64,000 nt of DNA from Exobasidium rhododendri (GCA_026210745.1 CP110631.1:4464001-4528000); one strand, 5' to 3'; numbered from the stretch's first letter, positions 41,930-53,960 are shown. The notes: a model not told the origin generated them from the sequence alone. Translations and numbers: made by a program.

Positions 41930-44900
41930 TCACCTCCTTGCTCGAATAGCTAGAGCATTGAGCCACTGATCCATGTCCTTCTGTGACGGGGCCTGTAAGA
42001 AGTAGCTATTAGACGCAGTGTAGAGACTCAAGATGAAAGGTCGCTTTAGCATCTGGACAATGTTTTCGTCGTACTCTGCTCGAACTGAACCCAAGTGAAT
42101 GACCATGATCTCGTCTAATTCGCTACTTGAATCGTAGATGTATAAGTACGGTCGCTTCAAAACGAACCATCGACGTTGCCATTCGTCGGAGAATGCTTCG
42201 AGAGGCATTGAGAGGTAACCTCGCTTGCTTGCTACATCTGTCCGAGGAATTAAAGTGACTTCGGCTCGTAGTTTGGCTTTGGGTGTTGTTCTGGTGACTG
42301 TCGAGGAAGTCGCGTCGCTGCTGTGCACACAATTGCCGACGCCATTGCTGTCACCATTGCCGTTTCTGTGACTACTGCTGCCGCCTTGACTCTCATCAGA
42401 TGATTCTTCGTTGTCGACGCCTTTCGTTCTTGTCTGCTCGGTTTGGTCTCTAGGCAACACGGATATGCCGGTCTCCTGCATTGCTGTTTTCCAGCTTTCA
42501 ATCGCCCTAGTCAGAAGCTCCTCCTTGTCTATGCTAGAGTACAACTCCTTCGACGGCGAAAGAGGTGGTCTCGCCTGCAGTAGCGCTCGAACACCGTCAA
42601 CTTCTGCGCTTCTCCTCTCCCTCTTTACAAAATCGGCATGCTCGTTAATCAGCGAAACACCTCTTGGCTTCCACACGCCTTCCAGCTTTTCTTGGCCTCG
42701 GACGTACTTCATCGCCGTGTCCAGTCGCCACAGTTCTCTACTCTTCTTTGTCATCGGAGGAGTCAATCGTATGGCAAAGATGTTGCTTGTCTTCTGAAGC
42801 GTCCGACTTCCAATCGTGGCTGATTCCAGCAGACTGTACAGCTTTCCCGGTGGTTTGGCATCGCGAGAATGTACGCTTACAGCTATGTCCATCTTCAGCT
42901 CGACTGGTTCCTCGCAACTTTCTACATCGATGCCGAGGTGAAGACTGAGCAAAACCCGATGGTTCACCGAGGTGGCGCGATTCAAGAAGATGCTATCGTG
43001 AACACTGGAGTCCCACCACGCCCACAGCGTCAATGTACTTGTCCCATTGGCCTGAAAGTCCAACGTCTGCTGCTTCAGAGGTGCTTGCAACGACACAAAC
43101 TCACGCAGCGTGGGGAGGTAAATCTTGCCTTTAGTGTCTAGAAGACGAACATTGCCCAATTGAATGCGATCGATCTTCGACCACGGAAATTGTCGACCAG
43201 AATTATGAGAGAGCTGGATGACCACCTTTCTTTGCAACCCTTGCCGCAGGAAAAATGCGCCAGGGTCTAGTGCAGATTGACTTCGAACTTGAACAGGCGC
43301 ATACTCCCCACTGGCGTCCATCTCGCAGATCTGCACAGAAACCAAGACATCGTGCCGCTCCTCTGCGATCAATTCCTTTTCACTCAATCGACCAGGAGCG
43401 GATGACTTGGCCGGAAGGCTTGAACGATAAACGGCGTCATCCCTTGGCGATGAGCTTTGACTCAGATTGCGATGCGCTTCTTTTGCAGCATCGTACTTTT
43501 CCATCTTGGTGAGGTAAGAGTTGTGGACCTTGGCATAAAACTCGATAGGAGCAAATCCTTCCCTGAGGTGCTGAATACTCTGCCGGCATAGTGTGAATGA
43601 CACTGTTTTCCTCAACTTGACATCGTTTTGCGACTCCACTGGGATCGAGGTGAAGACCTCGGAGTTCTCCTGACCAGTCAGGGAAGACAGACGAACTTGC
43701 ACATGGACCCTTTCCCACTCCTCTTTGCTCAGCCCTCTTACAGACGTCACCGACATTTGGCATCCAATCCTCTGACCGACACTCAGTTCACTCGCTAGGT
43801 CCAGCGTCTGCGGTATCGGCGAAGGTATCCCTCCTCCATTTCCGGCGATACTTTTGCCTGAAGGAGCAGACGAGAGACTCACAAATTTGAGCTCGACGGT
43901 GCACGTTGCGATCTTTTCAAAGCTAAATCTTGAATGGATGGCAAGGTCGTTGTACTTGGCAGACACTTGTCTGCAGAGAGGTGCAAGGGGAAGCAGTGCA
44001 TTGCCTAAGAATGTGTAACCAGTGCTGTTCTCTTCGTAGAATGGGTCAGCCCAATCAAAGTGCTGTCCATACTCTGGCCGATCGATGAACGTGTACAAAT
44101 TGCGCATCTTTTGTAGTCGCAATTCCAGCTTGCTGATAGACCAGACGTAGACACCCTTGTGTAGTTGATCCATGACCTTGATGGCGACGCAGGGCTTGGC
44201 ACGGTCCGTCAGTTCAGAATCCACCACGTTGTCACGGTCGTCCAGTCCTACGATCGACTCGATACTCGATGTGGCGTTAGACAGCACACCTTTGTCGACG
44301 ATGGTGAATTGATATGTCGTCTGCTTCTTCAGCTCTCTACTGATCACATTTGCCTCCTTGACCATAGCGGCATGAGACAGGATGTCTTCTGCCATGGACA
44401 CGTTCGTCAGTCCCCGCCAAATCTCTAATGCCTTGCGCAAAAGCGACTTTTCTCTCGAGGAATAGTTTGCGGGCAGGTCCAAACTATTGACTCCCTGACG
44501 CACGGCCAGCCGAGAAAGCTGCTCTTCGTACTCCTTGACTTGTTTCTTCAGCTCCAAAGTTTGTGCTGTCTCCAACATTTCAGGATCGGGTGTCACGACA
44601 GTACTAAGAGGAGGCCCCTCGACATACCACGGGTCGATCATGCTTGTATCATCAGTATACGCACTCATCGAGTAAGGTCGAAGTTCACTAGAAGCAGTTT
44701 CCGAACTGGCATCGTCAAAGGAACTCAACACGCTATCAGGTCGCCAGGTTCCTCCTCCAGTCTTCTTAGATCTAGCCCGTGTGATGTCTTCGTACAGCTT
44801 CTCCAGATCATCTTCATTCAAGGCATCAAAGCTGACGTCTTGCCCACTCAATTTAGCCAGCGCTGCTTCTCGACGGGCATACGTCCAGTCCACGTCGCCT

Positions 44901-47035
44901 TCAATCGTATCCGACACTGGCGAATCAGGTCGAATGCTTTCCAAACTCTCCTCACCTTCTTCGACGGCCAGTCGTATACGATCTCGAGCCTTTCGTACTT
45001 CCTCTGGATTGTTGAAGCGAAATACATGGCGAAAATCGTCCCCCAAGATGATTCTCGACCCTGATCGAAGCCGCCTCGGCTCGTCTGCGGCGATTCTCTT
45101 GCCATTCACCATCGTCATACTGTCCGCGTGACTATGTATGGTCACCACACCATCTTTATTCTCAAAGGTGCAATGCTCTGCTAAAATCGTCGTACCACTC
45201 AGGCGAATCTGAGCGCTGTCTCCCTCCAGGTTGCCCACAGATGTCGATCCGGGCTTGATCTGGTAGATTAGACACTCTGACATGAGCGGATCCTCGTTCA
45301 GATTGACCAAGTGGGGCAACTTCTTTGGAGTGTGAACACCGACATTTCCTTTATCGACAGATATACCAAGTTCTTCCAGAGCTTTTTCTCGCTCGATTTG
45401 AATCTGATGCGTCTGTGCTACCTTTTGCTCCCAGCTCTGATTGAGGCTGTCCATCAGCTTTTCGCTCTGCTCCATTTGATCTTGTAGCTCTGCTTTCGTG
45501 ACAGTCTTGATTTCGCCAGTCTTTGTCCTGTATCGAACGACTTGCTTTTCAGGCGGCACGCTTGGATCCCACGAATCTTCTCCTTCCGAGCCCATACCTC
45601 CCATCGGTACTCTGTTTCGAAGCATTTCAAGCTCTTCTTTTAATTCTCGGATCAGCTTCGCATTGGGATCCTCATTGACCACTGCTTTGTTCTTAATCTT
45701 CTTTGCCTGATCTGCATACCGAAGTGTGCTCAGAGTTTCCTCATAATCAGCAGGCGAAATGGCGGCAATCATGGCAGTCTTGGAATTTCCGCCCAGACTA
45801 TCTTTGAGTAGCCAGGTGAGAGTCGAGTCTCGATAGGGAACAAAGTTGTCTAGCGCAACTTTTCTCTTCCCCTTCGCTGGCTCCATCGAAGCGACAGCGA
45901 GAGCAGCTATCACCTTTCCCAACGTCGTCAAAGAGCGATTGATGTTGGCTCCTTCCTTCAATCGAGAGCCTGTTGCACCGGTCGAATTCGCTCTCTCGGA
46001 ACCTGCAAGATCGACCAGACTGATTCGAGACACCTTCTCCGCTTCTAAGTTCGTCAGCCCGTCCTTCCTTTTTTGTGTCAAGACCAATGTGAAGACAGCG
46101 TGCGATCGCGAAGAGGTCTCGTTCATGTTTGTCGCAGCGACAGTGCGGGCCTGAAAATGGACACCGACAAAGTATTCAGAACATCTCCACGAATGCTTCG
46201 ACGACTCAATCACTCACCTTGTTACCCTCGTCCATCAAATTTTCGATGTCATTGAAGTCCTTCACTACCAGCTTACTCAGATCTTCAACGTATGGACCAA
46301 GACTAGGGTGCTCTCGAACTCGGAGGTTGCCGTTCTTTGGATTCAGAAGGTCTCGAACCTTTTCATTGTAAATCTCTATGTAGGAGACTTCCACTGTAAT
46401 GCGAAGATTAGGATCCGCCATCTTCTTTTCGGTAATATCGTCGAAGAGTCGAGAACAGGTGAGCGGTATCAAGCCCTTCTCTTCTGCATATCCGACCATA
46501 CTGTGCGACTTCCCGGAGCCTGTTTGACCATAAGCAAATACACACTGATGAAGCAAGCTTAGCCTGGTCAGCTCTCTAGTGTGCTTGCTCTCTCTTCGCA
46601 CCTCAAACACACCGTGTTGAAACCACTGAAGCTATGCTCGAGCACTTCCAGGCCGACGTACTCGAAAAGCTCCTGCTGCTCAGTATCTTCCCCATACGAT
46701 CTGGACCGGACGCATTAGTGAAGTGTGTCGCATCTCTCGACGTCGCATGAGTACTCTCACCTGTCAAAGGAAAAGGGCATAGCCTTCTTCTTACTTGCTC
46801 TTGCATTCTCACGAGAATCACCTTCCCCAGGAGGGGAAAGGACCAGCTGGTGTTGACCTGTGACCTCAATGAGGTTGCTTGCTCCTCTGGCCCGTTCTGT
46901 CAGCGGAATCAAGAAAGAGCATCAGACTAGCCTGCGAAGAGAGCTCTCCGCACGAAGACATGTCTACATCCACGCACCTCTACCATTCAGTGGCCTACAT
47001 CGCACAATGACCTTGATGTTGCCCGAATCAGCCAT
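41930..47035 (-). CDS. KIN3: Kinesin-3 motor, Unc104/KIF1A type
   Basis: Exons 47035-46978, 46896-46761, 46700-46613, 46544-46218 and 46150-41930 give 1609 aa, phases consistent. It is a plus-end microtubule motor that carries early endosomes and vesicles in hyphae. The N-terminal motor has [15 protein letters not shown]-loop GQTGSGKS at 100-107, SSRSHAVF (switch I) and DLAGSERA (switch II). A neck coiled coil, an FHA domain ([16 protein letters not shown], about 500-600), KIF1B and DUF3694-type regions, and a C-terminal PH domain ([20 protein letters not shown]) that binds phosphoinositides follow in the usual order. The four small 5' exons were assembled by motif and phase. It is head-to-head with CTF18. 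Confidence 0.95.
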
Positions 47036-47375
47036 GGCGAGCTGACTCTCTACCGGGGCCGTGTATGAATGTAGCTGTAGCTGCTGTGTGCGTCGACCGG
47101 TTGTGGTGTTATTTCTAATTTCTGTGATGCTTAAATTCTCGAGGATTCGTTACCGATCTTGCCCCAGCTCACTTGCAACAAGTGCCAATTAGCCTTTTCT
47201 AACGAGGGCATTTAAAGTGTTGCACTCCTGGTCGGGCAGCGTGGCCTTAAGCTTTTTACACGAGGGCAAACACGCTCGCACCCCATCCACCGCGACGGAC
47301 GCGATCCTAAGGAAAGGTGTTCCTTTTGTCATTCTCACACCAGCCACTGGAAAACACTCCCGTCAAGGAGCACCT
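47036..47375. promoter_or_regulatory. Shared promoter region of KIN3 and CTF18
   Basis: 340 bp between divergent starts. Nothing diagnostic is seen beyond an AT-rich segment at 47108-47160 and CG-rich CCGCGACGGACGCG at about 47289. If CTF18 starts at the inner ATG (47419) the region is slightly longer. Confidence 0.4.
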
Positions 47376-50330
47376 ATGGCCGTATCTGCCGTGGCCTCTC
47401 CCTTCTCGTCCAAACCGATGACTATGGCGGAGCACGGAGAAGATGATGACGACTTCATCCTCGAGGATGCTGGCTTCTTTGGATTGTCGTCGTCCTCCTC
47501 CTCCTCCTCCTCCTCACATCACTTTGACGCACAAAAAGCGCTCAATGACTTGGGTCTGCAGCCTTCCCCACTAAAGGCACAAAGATCAGGATACATGGAT
47601 GAAGACGACGAGAGCATACCTTTTGATCTTGATCGTGAGCTCGAGATGGAGGAGGAGCAAGCATATGAGGAGGAAGAGGTCCCTGACGACGTGCAAGATG
47701 AGGACGAAGTGTTGGAGAGCAATGAAATACTGCAGCGTCCGTTGACGTCTGTCAATGAAGATGTGCGGCCTCCTCCCGCCCGTATCGAGCAGCACCTTTC
47801 GAAGACACACAATTCAATTGCTAGTACGAGTAGCTCCGAAGACAGGATGAGGCCACCACATTTCGCCATCGAGGATGCTGACCCGATGCTGGGCATAAAT
47901 GGAGTGCCAAAGTATATTCCGAGTGGTATAGCAACGGCCACGCTTCTCAATGGCAGCACAATACGTTTCGAAAAGAAGAGAAGGATGAAGGGTTGGAAGG
48001 TGAGTGGTGCTGAGAACACTTTGACTACTATCTTTGCTACGATTTTTTGTGTGTGCTGAATTGTACACATGCTGCTTTCTCAGCCTCGACCAGCTCATTA
48101 CGGGACAAGCACCACAGGTCTACTCTCGCAGCCCGTCCATCAAATCGTCGACCGAGTCGAAGCAATGCGTGCACTGAAAGTGGTAGAAGACCTGGAACGG
48201 CGGGAGAAGCCAGTACGGGTCAAGAAGGCGACTCAAATGTGGCAAGAACGCTATCGACCACAACGCTTCACTGAATTACTAGGCGAAGAGAGGACTCACC
48301 GGGATGTCTTGCGATGGCTGAAAGAGTGGGATGCCTGTGTGTTTGGCAAAAAGGCGCATTTGAGAAAAAAGTGGTACAAGGAAGGCGAAGAAGGATCAGT
48401 GTACGCTGACAAGTACTCTCGACCAAGAGAGAGGATATTACTGCTGGGTGGACCGGCAGGGATGGGCAAGACTACGTTGGCACACGTCGCGGCCAAACAG
48501 TGTGGCTACCTGGTACATGAGTTGAACGCTAGCGATGATCGTTCAGCAAAGACAGTCGAAGATCGAGTGAGAGACGCTCTAGAGAGTAGAAGTCTAAAGC
48601 AAGATGCAAATCTACCGACTTGCCTTGTTTTGGATGAAGTTGATGGCGCGACGGGCGGGCGAGGAGAAGAAGGCGGTGGATTTATCAAGGCCCTAATCAA
48701 ATTGGTGGAAAAGGGAAGTGGTAGGACGACCGGCGGCAAGAAGGGATCGAAGAAGGGGAGTCGACCGTTGCTGAGGCCGATTGTCTGCATCTGCAATGAC
48801 CCCTATTCTCCCAATCTACGAGCATTACGACCTTACAGCAAGCTGATCCGGCTCACTCGACCTTCGACGCCGCTTCTCATCAATCGACTGAAGCAGATCT
48901 GTGAGGCGGAGGATATCAGGGCTGACTCGAAAGGTCTCAACTCACTCGTCGACATCTGCCAGGGCGATATACGCAGCTGCCTGAATGTCTTGCAGCTGAT
49001 CCAAACGGAAGCAGGAGGCCTGACAGCGGAGACGTTCACAAAGACGCAGTCAAACGAGCTCGACGACAAGGTTGCGTGTGCGTTGGGCATCAAAGACGGC
49101 AACTCGAGCATCCAACAAGTCTGGTCCAATCTATTTCGGACCCTGACGACTCGTGAAAAGGCGCAGAAGAGAGGTGACAATCAAGAGACGCGCAACGATC
49201 AAAGGGAAGGGATCAAGATCATCGGCAGCATCATGGGCAATGGAGAGATGGACAAGATCCTGGCCGGCTGCTTTGAGCATTACCCGACCTTGAAGCTGGT
49301 CGACGATGGGTGGTGGCGATTCAGCAAGATGCACGACTGGATCTACTGGTATGAATTCATCAACAAGAAGAGTTGGGAGATTGGTGCCCAGACGGAAATG
49401 TGGACGTACCTGCCCTGGAGCTTCATGGGCTGGAAGCATCTGTTTGCAAATACGGGCAACGAGTTGCCAGAATACCCCCGGATCGACTACCAGAACCACC
49501 TCAAGAAATCAGCGTTCGAGGAAGTCACCGCCGATCTGGTGTCTTGCTTACCGGCCAGCACGAGATCACAATTCAACGCTCTGTCTACCATCACCGAACT
49601 GGGGCCTTCCCTGGTCACTCTCTTGAGCCCAGATTTGAAGCTGATCAATTCTCAATTGGTGCGGATGGAAGAGAGGGCGACTCTGACTTCTATCGTGGAA
49701 ATCTTACAGCATTACAACTTGAATTTTGTGCTGGACAAGAATGACCAAGATCAGAGCTACTACCGATTTGAGCCACCGCTGGAAGTGTTTGTTCAATTTG
49801 AAGGCAAAAAGAGCAACTTTGTCGGGCCGGCCAAGTTCCAGTTGAGGCAGATGATCATGTCCGAGCTGAACACTGCGAGAGTGAAGTCGAGGAGAATACA
49901 AATGGGCAAGGATGTGAATGAATCAAGTCGAGCTCAAGATGCGCAAGGGTACAAGGATGCGTATGCCAGGGGACTCGGTGGTGACGGCAGACACGCCACA
50001 GCAGCAGGGGGAGCAGCAAGTGCAGCAGGGGGAGCAGCAAGTGCAGCAGGGGGAGCAGCAAGTGCAGCAGGAGGGCCAAAGACGAGTATTGCAGTCGACT
50101 TTTTCGGCAGACCAATCATACCCAAGATCGTCAAGCAGTCTGAGGTAGTCATCATCAACAGCCAAACACTGCCTGACTCGATACTCGGCCGTCGAAAGGA
50201 AAAGGAAGGCGAGACAGAGAGACATCGGTCTACCATCAAAAGATCAAAGTTGAAGGTCTTCTACAACTACCACGAAGGCTACTCCAACGCGGTTCGAAAG
50301 CCTGTCAAAATGTCGAGTCTGCTCCTGTAG
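47376..50330 (+). CDS. CTF18: Alternative clamp loader subunit Ctf18
   Basis: Exons 47376-47999 and 48084-50330 give 956 aa. Ctf18 forms an RFC-like complex with Dcc1, Ctf8 and Rfc2-5 that loads or unloads PCNA and supports cohesion establishment. The N-terminus is acidic (EDDDDFILED, EEEQAYEEEEVPDD) with a poly-Ser run. The intron joins WK to PRPAHYG. The AAA+ module has MWQERYRPQRFTELLGEE, Walker A GGPAGMGKTT, LDEVDGATGG (Walker B) and CICNDPY (sensor 1). The C-terminus has the Dcc1/Ctf8-binding signature FYNYHEGYSNAVRKPV. An Ala/Gly repeat from a 21-bp tandem array lies at 50001-50075. A second in-frame ATG at 47419 is also possible. Confidence 0.94.
50001..50075 (+). repeat. 21-bp tandem repeat inside CTF18
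   Basis: Three perfect 21-bp units (50001-50021, 50022-50042, 50043-50063) plus a partial fourth. They encode AASAAGG repeats between the conserved clamp-loader part and the C-terminal Dcc1/Ctf8-binding tail. The frame is kept because 21 is a multiple of three. Confidence 0.92.
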
Positions 50331-50460
50331 TTGGGGTACAGAAGTGTGAAAATGGAGCAGGAAAAGTGTTGCCTTGCTTCTTCTTCCGTTCACGTTGCTT
50401 TTTGTTTTTAGATAGTGTATACCGAGATGGGAAGTACTAATACAAGCTGGCCTAGACAGA

Positions 50461-51573
50461 TCATGTCAATAGAGTGAGACGTCCAGCAAGCTCGGCTTGA
50501 CTTCGAACGGCGTTTGCCAAGTACGAGACCATGAGAATGTCCTTGAATGGATAGAGGGAAAACAAAGAATGGAAGAGGAGAGTGAGCCTTATCGCACGCT
50601 ACGACTTTTCCCCCTCCTCTACAAGTATGAGACTCACCTGCAAATGACTGTTGAACAATGTCTCCAGCTCGCTAGCACCGCTTGCGGAGTTGTAGCCACT
50701 GCCAATTGGCACAGATGAGACCGCGTCAATGACATATCGGCCTACGACAGGGTCACCTTTTCTCTTTCCTTCAATCACGTCTCGAACATATTGCAAGACC
50801 CTTTTCAATTGACTCTGAACAGTCTCTAAAGAAGCAGAAAGAGCATCCATGTCGTTCAGCATCACTCCACTGCCTCCTCCGATGGTGCTGCCTGGTAGTC
50901 CTCCGTTGGTCCGAGCGAGTAGAGACAAGGAAGGCCGCTCTGATGGCGCTGAAAGCAGTGTGACAGGCAAAGGAATAAAGACTGCATTTTCTGGCTTGAC
51001 ACTGAGGCCGACTGGAGAGCTGACGTAAGCCTTTACACCCATTTCGTTTCGAACTTCCGTGTCCACAGTAAGATGAACAGCTTGGTGTGGAGCTGTTTCT
51101 CGCGAGAAAAAGTCTTGTATCAAGGACGTGTACATGTTGATGTTGGGTCCAGTCGCATACCATCCCACGATGACTTCTTCAGGATTGACTCGTTGATGTA
51201 GCTCAAACATGGTCTTGTGGTAGTCCATGTCGACCTGCACTTGCTCGCTTGTCTCATGGTGTGGTACAGCGAAGCAGCTCTTGATCTCCACTTCTGATTC
51301 TGTCCTGGTGCCTAGTAAAGTACCGATGACTCGCGTTGTAGAGGGTTCCGCTGTGGATGGCTCTTTCACCTTCGCTGTTCCGTCCTCGTTCAATTCTTCT
51401 TCTTCTGGCTCTGGGTCTGAACGTCGGAGGTAGTGGTCTAAGATGGAGAAGAGAGCGACAGGGTGAACTTGCACGCCAGACAAAGATCGAGAGTTGAGCA
51501 CACCTGCACCAGCAGAGGGTGGGAAGTTGAGATAGAGTGCCGACGATGACGTCGAATTACCTCCGAGAGCCAT
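50461..51573 (-). CDS. EIF3F: Translation initiation factor eIF3 subunit F
   Basis: Exons 51573-50638 and 50541-50461 give 338 aa. This MPN-domain subunit is part of the eIF3 octamer core. Evidence: VQVHPVALFSILDHYLRR at the start of the MPN domain, RVIGTLLGTR, SCFAVPHH, PEEVIVGWYATGPNINMYTSLI, and the C-terminal helices LQYVRDVIEG and TLFNSHLQDILMVSYLANAVRSQ. The last is completed by the short second exon. The metal-binding JAMM residues are absent, as in other eIF3f. An acidic insert (EPEEEELNEDG) lies in the first MPN loop. Convergent with CTF18, with 130 bp between stops. Confidence 0.94.
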
Positions 51574-51897
51574 GACGAAGATTGTATGGAGGGGTGGTTC
51601 ACCAGTGATGAAGAGCAGCGGTACCCAAACCCAAACCCAATTAGTACGGTAGGAAGAAGAAAGGGCGAAGCATTTCTGACTTTGTCGGGCACGCGATAGA
51701 GGTCAAGCACGTGACCATGGCCCACTTTAATTTTTCCCAAGAAAAGGGAGAGGAAAGGCAAGCGATTTGCTCTCGAAGATTCCGCGAGATCGGTATTGGT
51801 TCAAGGTCGTCGACGAAATTCGGGTTTAGAGGAGAAGCCAGTGAATAGGTGCAGCTGCTTCTCTTTGCCCCCCCCCCTTACACCGCCATAGAAGGAT
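51574..51897. promoter_or_regulatory. Shared promoter of eIF3f and MDJ1, with candidate heat-shock element
   Basis: 324 bp between divergent starts. CTCTCGAAGATTC at 51770-51782 reads as three contiguous heat-shock-element units (an imperfect TTC unit, GAA, TTC), about 115 bp before the MDJ1 start. That suits an Hsp40 gene; function is inferred. A run of ten C bases lies just before the MDJ1 leader. Confidence 0.35.
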
Positions 51898-53571
51898 ATG
51901 GTGCTCTTACGTGTTGCATCGAGCAGTGCAAACGTCGCATCTGCAGTAGCCAACAACGTCGCTGCCTTGGTGACTACAGGTGGAAAAGCAAGCGGAAGTC
52001 GGACTTCAGAACAAAGGCATAATCCAGTAAGGCCTCCCTTCCGGTTCAGCTCTGCAGACATTGGCAAATCCAGCCCCTTCTCTGGATCACGGAGGAACTT
52101 CTCCAGCAGCAGCCGGGCTGATGCTTCCATCAAGGATCCTTACGCTACTTTGGGAGTAAAGCGAGAGAGCAATGCAAAAGACATCAAGTCAGCATACTAC
52201 ACCTTAGCAAAAAAGTTTCATCCGGACACAAGCAAAGAAAAGGGAGCCAAGGAGCGTTTCGTTGAGATACAGTCAGCGTACGATATCCTCAGTGATGACA
52301 AGAAAAAGGCCGCATTCGATCAGTATGGAACGACTGACGGATCTCCTGGCTTTGATCCATTTGGCGGCGGGGGAGGTGGCTTTGGAGGATTTGGAGGTGG
52401 CAGCGGCGGCGGGTTCCAGGGCTTTGGAGGAGGAGGTGGAAATGCAAGTGACATCTTTGAAGGGCTCTTTGGCGCATTCGGCGGTAGAGGTCGCACATCT
52501 GGTCCTGGATTTGCCGGCGAGTCAAGAGGAGAAGATCTTGAGACGACGATTCAAATTAGTTTCGAAGAAGCGTGTAGGGGAACCAAAAAGGGCGTCACAA
52601 TTGCTCCCGTCGAACGATGCTCACCGTGTGAAGGTCAGGGGTTGAAGAAGGGCGCAAAGAGAAAGACTTGCGGTGTTTGCAACGGCACAGGCACACGAAC
52701 ATTTGTGATTCAAAGCGGTTTCCAGATGGCGAGCACCTGTCCAGCATGCAACGGAGCTGGCCAGTCGGTGGCACCGGGTGATGAGTGTAGCTCATGCGAA
52801 GGCGTGGGAAGAGTCCGAAGTCGCAAGACTATCGAAGTCAAGGTTCCGCCTGGTGTAGATGATGGTGCCAAGATTCGCATGGAAGGTCAAGGTGATGTGC
52901 CGTTGCAAGGTTCTGGTACTGCAGGCTCTCTCTATGTACGGATAGGAGTCCGACCAAGTAAGATCTGGAGAAGGCAAGGTAGCAACCTTTACTTTCCTGC
53001 CACGGTACCATTCCATACTGCTATTCTCGGAGGAAAAGTGCGAGTACCTACGCTGGATGGCAATGTCGATGTTCGAGTTCCTTCTGGTACACAGGTAGGC
53101 GACGAGATGCTGCTCCGAGGAAGAGGGGTGCCCAATTTGATGAGAAGAGGCGACAAGGGTGATTTGCTTGTTCAGTTCGAGGTCACCATTCCGCGTTCTC
53201 TCACCAAACGACAAAAGGAAATCCTTCAGCAGTACGTGGACGACGTGGAGGGAAGACGACCAGCAGCTCCGGCAACGGCCCCACCTCCAAACCCGCCTCC
53301 ATCAGCATCGCAACCCTCACCGTCTCCATCACCAGCAGAAAGGCAAACTCAATCACCACCTCCATCGCCACCGCCACCATCTGCGCCATCACCTAGTGCC
53401 GAGACACTACATACAGATGCAACCCAGACCGAATCGTCAACGAAAGCTAGCGAACCTGACCCAAACGAGGAAGCAAAGCAAGCAGATGGTGAGTATGACA
53501 AGCAGGAACATCCGCGCAAAGGCATCTTTCACTCTCTCTGGAACTGGCTTCGAAGCAACAAGAAAGAGTAG
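51898..53571 (+). CDS. MDJ1: Mitochondrial DnaJ (Hsp40) Mdj1
   Basis: Intronless, 557 aa. The first 70 residues are Ser/Arg/Ala-rich with RRNFSSSS, a mitochondrial presequence. A class I J-protein follows: J-domain DPYATLGVKRESNAKDIKSA with the HPD tripeptide in FHPDTS, a Gly/Phe-rich linker, four zinc-binding CxxCxGxG repeats (CSPCEGQG, CGVCNGTG, CPACNGAG, CSSCEGVG) and two beta-barrel substrate domains. It stimulates mitochondrial Hsp70 (Ssc1) in folding of imported proteins. Beyond the conserved end (KRQKEILQQYVDDVEG) there is an extra tail of about 110 residues, first Pro/Ser-rich, then GIFHSLWNWLRSNKKE, an amphipathic basic helix. Confidence 0.95.
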   Translation: MVLLRVASSSANVASAVANNVAALVTTGGKASGSRTSEQRHNPVRPPFRFSSADIGKSSPFSGSRRNFSSSSRADASIKDPYATLGVKRESNAKDIKSAYYTLAKKFHPDTSKEKGAKERFVEIQSAYDILSDDKKKAAFDQYGTTDGSPGFDPFGGGGGGFGGFGGGSGGGFQGFGGGGGNASDIFEGLFGAFGGRGRTSGPGFAGESRGEDLETTIQISFEEACRGTKKGVTIAPVERCSPCEGQGLKKGAKRKTCGVCNGTGTRTFVIQSGFQMASTCPACNGAGQSVAPGDECSSCEGVGRVRSRKTIEVKVPPGVDDGAKIRMEGQGDVPLQGSGTAGSLYVRIGVRPSKIWRRQGSNLYFPATVPFHTAILGGKVRVPTLDGNVDVRVPSGTQVGDEMLLRGRGVPNLMRRGDKGDLLVQFEVTIPRSLTKRQKEILQQYVDDVEGRRPAAPATAPPPNPPPSASQPSPSPSPAERQTQSPPPSPPPPSAPSPSAETLHTDATQTESSTKASEPDPNEEAKQADGEYDKQEHPRKGIFHSLWNWLRSNKKE

Positions 53572-53736
53572 AAGGAAAGATGGCCGGACGCTATATGTTC
53601 GGATCCTTTTTTCTCGTCGTGTAAAGTAACCAACCGCTGATGCTGAAACAAATGTAACATTCTTCACCTCTCCACCTCCCCTCCTTTTTTCCCCCCTATT
53701 GTTCCATTTTATAGGAAAACCAGCAGGGAGCGAAGA

Positions 53737-53960
53737 AGGCAAGGAGACGACGTAGGAAAAGAGACGACGTAGGGAATGTCGGCAGACACCCCTCTTCGAG
53801 AAGGCAGCTTCACTCCTTCGAATTGGTTCCGGCACATTCCTTGCCTGGATTGGACAAGCATTAGCCTGTTCAGTGTGTTTGCTGTGGGGATTCTTCTGGG
53901 AAGCGCATTGAACAAGCAAGGAGACAACGCAGGGAAAGAGACGACATAGCGAATGTCAGT
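53737..53960 (+). repeat. Imperfect direct repeats bracketing a small open frame
   Basis: A block of about 45 bp at about 53737-53780 recurs at about 53917-53960 with roughly seven differences. Each block contains two GAGACGACGTAGG-like units. Both blocks encode the same kind of end in frame (QGDDVGKETT stop and QGDNAGKETT stop), each followed two bases later by ATGTC. The pattern suggests a tandem duplication of a unit of about 180 bp. Confidence 0.7.
53776..53949 (+). CDS. Possible 57-aa single-helix protein
   Basis: Short open frame starting MSADTPLREG and ending AGKETT, between MDJ1 and the second small membrane protein gene. It has a hydrophilic N-terminus, one hydrophobic segment (ISLFSVFAVGILLGSA) and a short polar tail. 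The end of a similar frame lies just upstream within the direct repeat, suggesting a duplicated and partly decayed gene. Nothing else supports expression. It may also be chance or part of the MDJ1 3' untranslated region. Confidence 0.3.
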   Translation: MSADTPLREGSFTPSNWFRHIPCLDWTSISLFSVFAVGILLGSALNKQGDNAGKETT

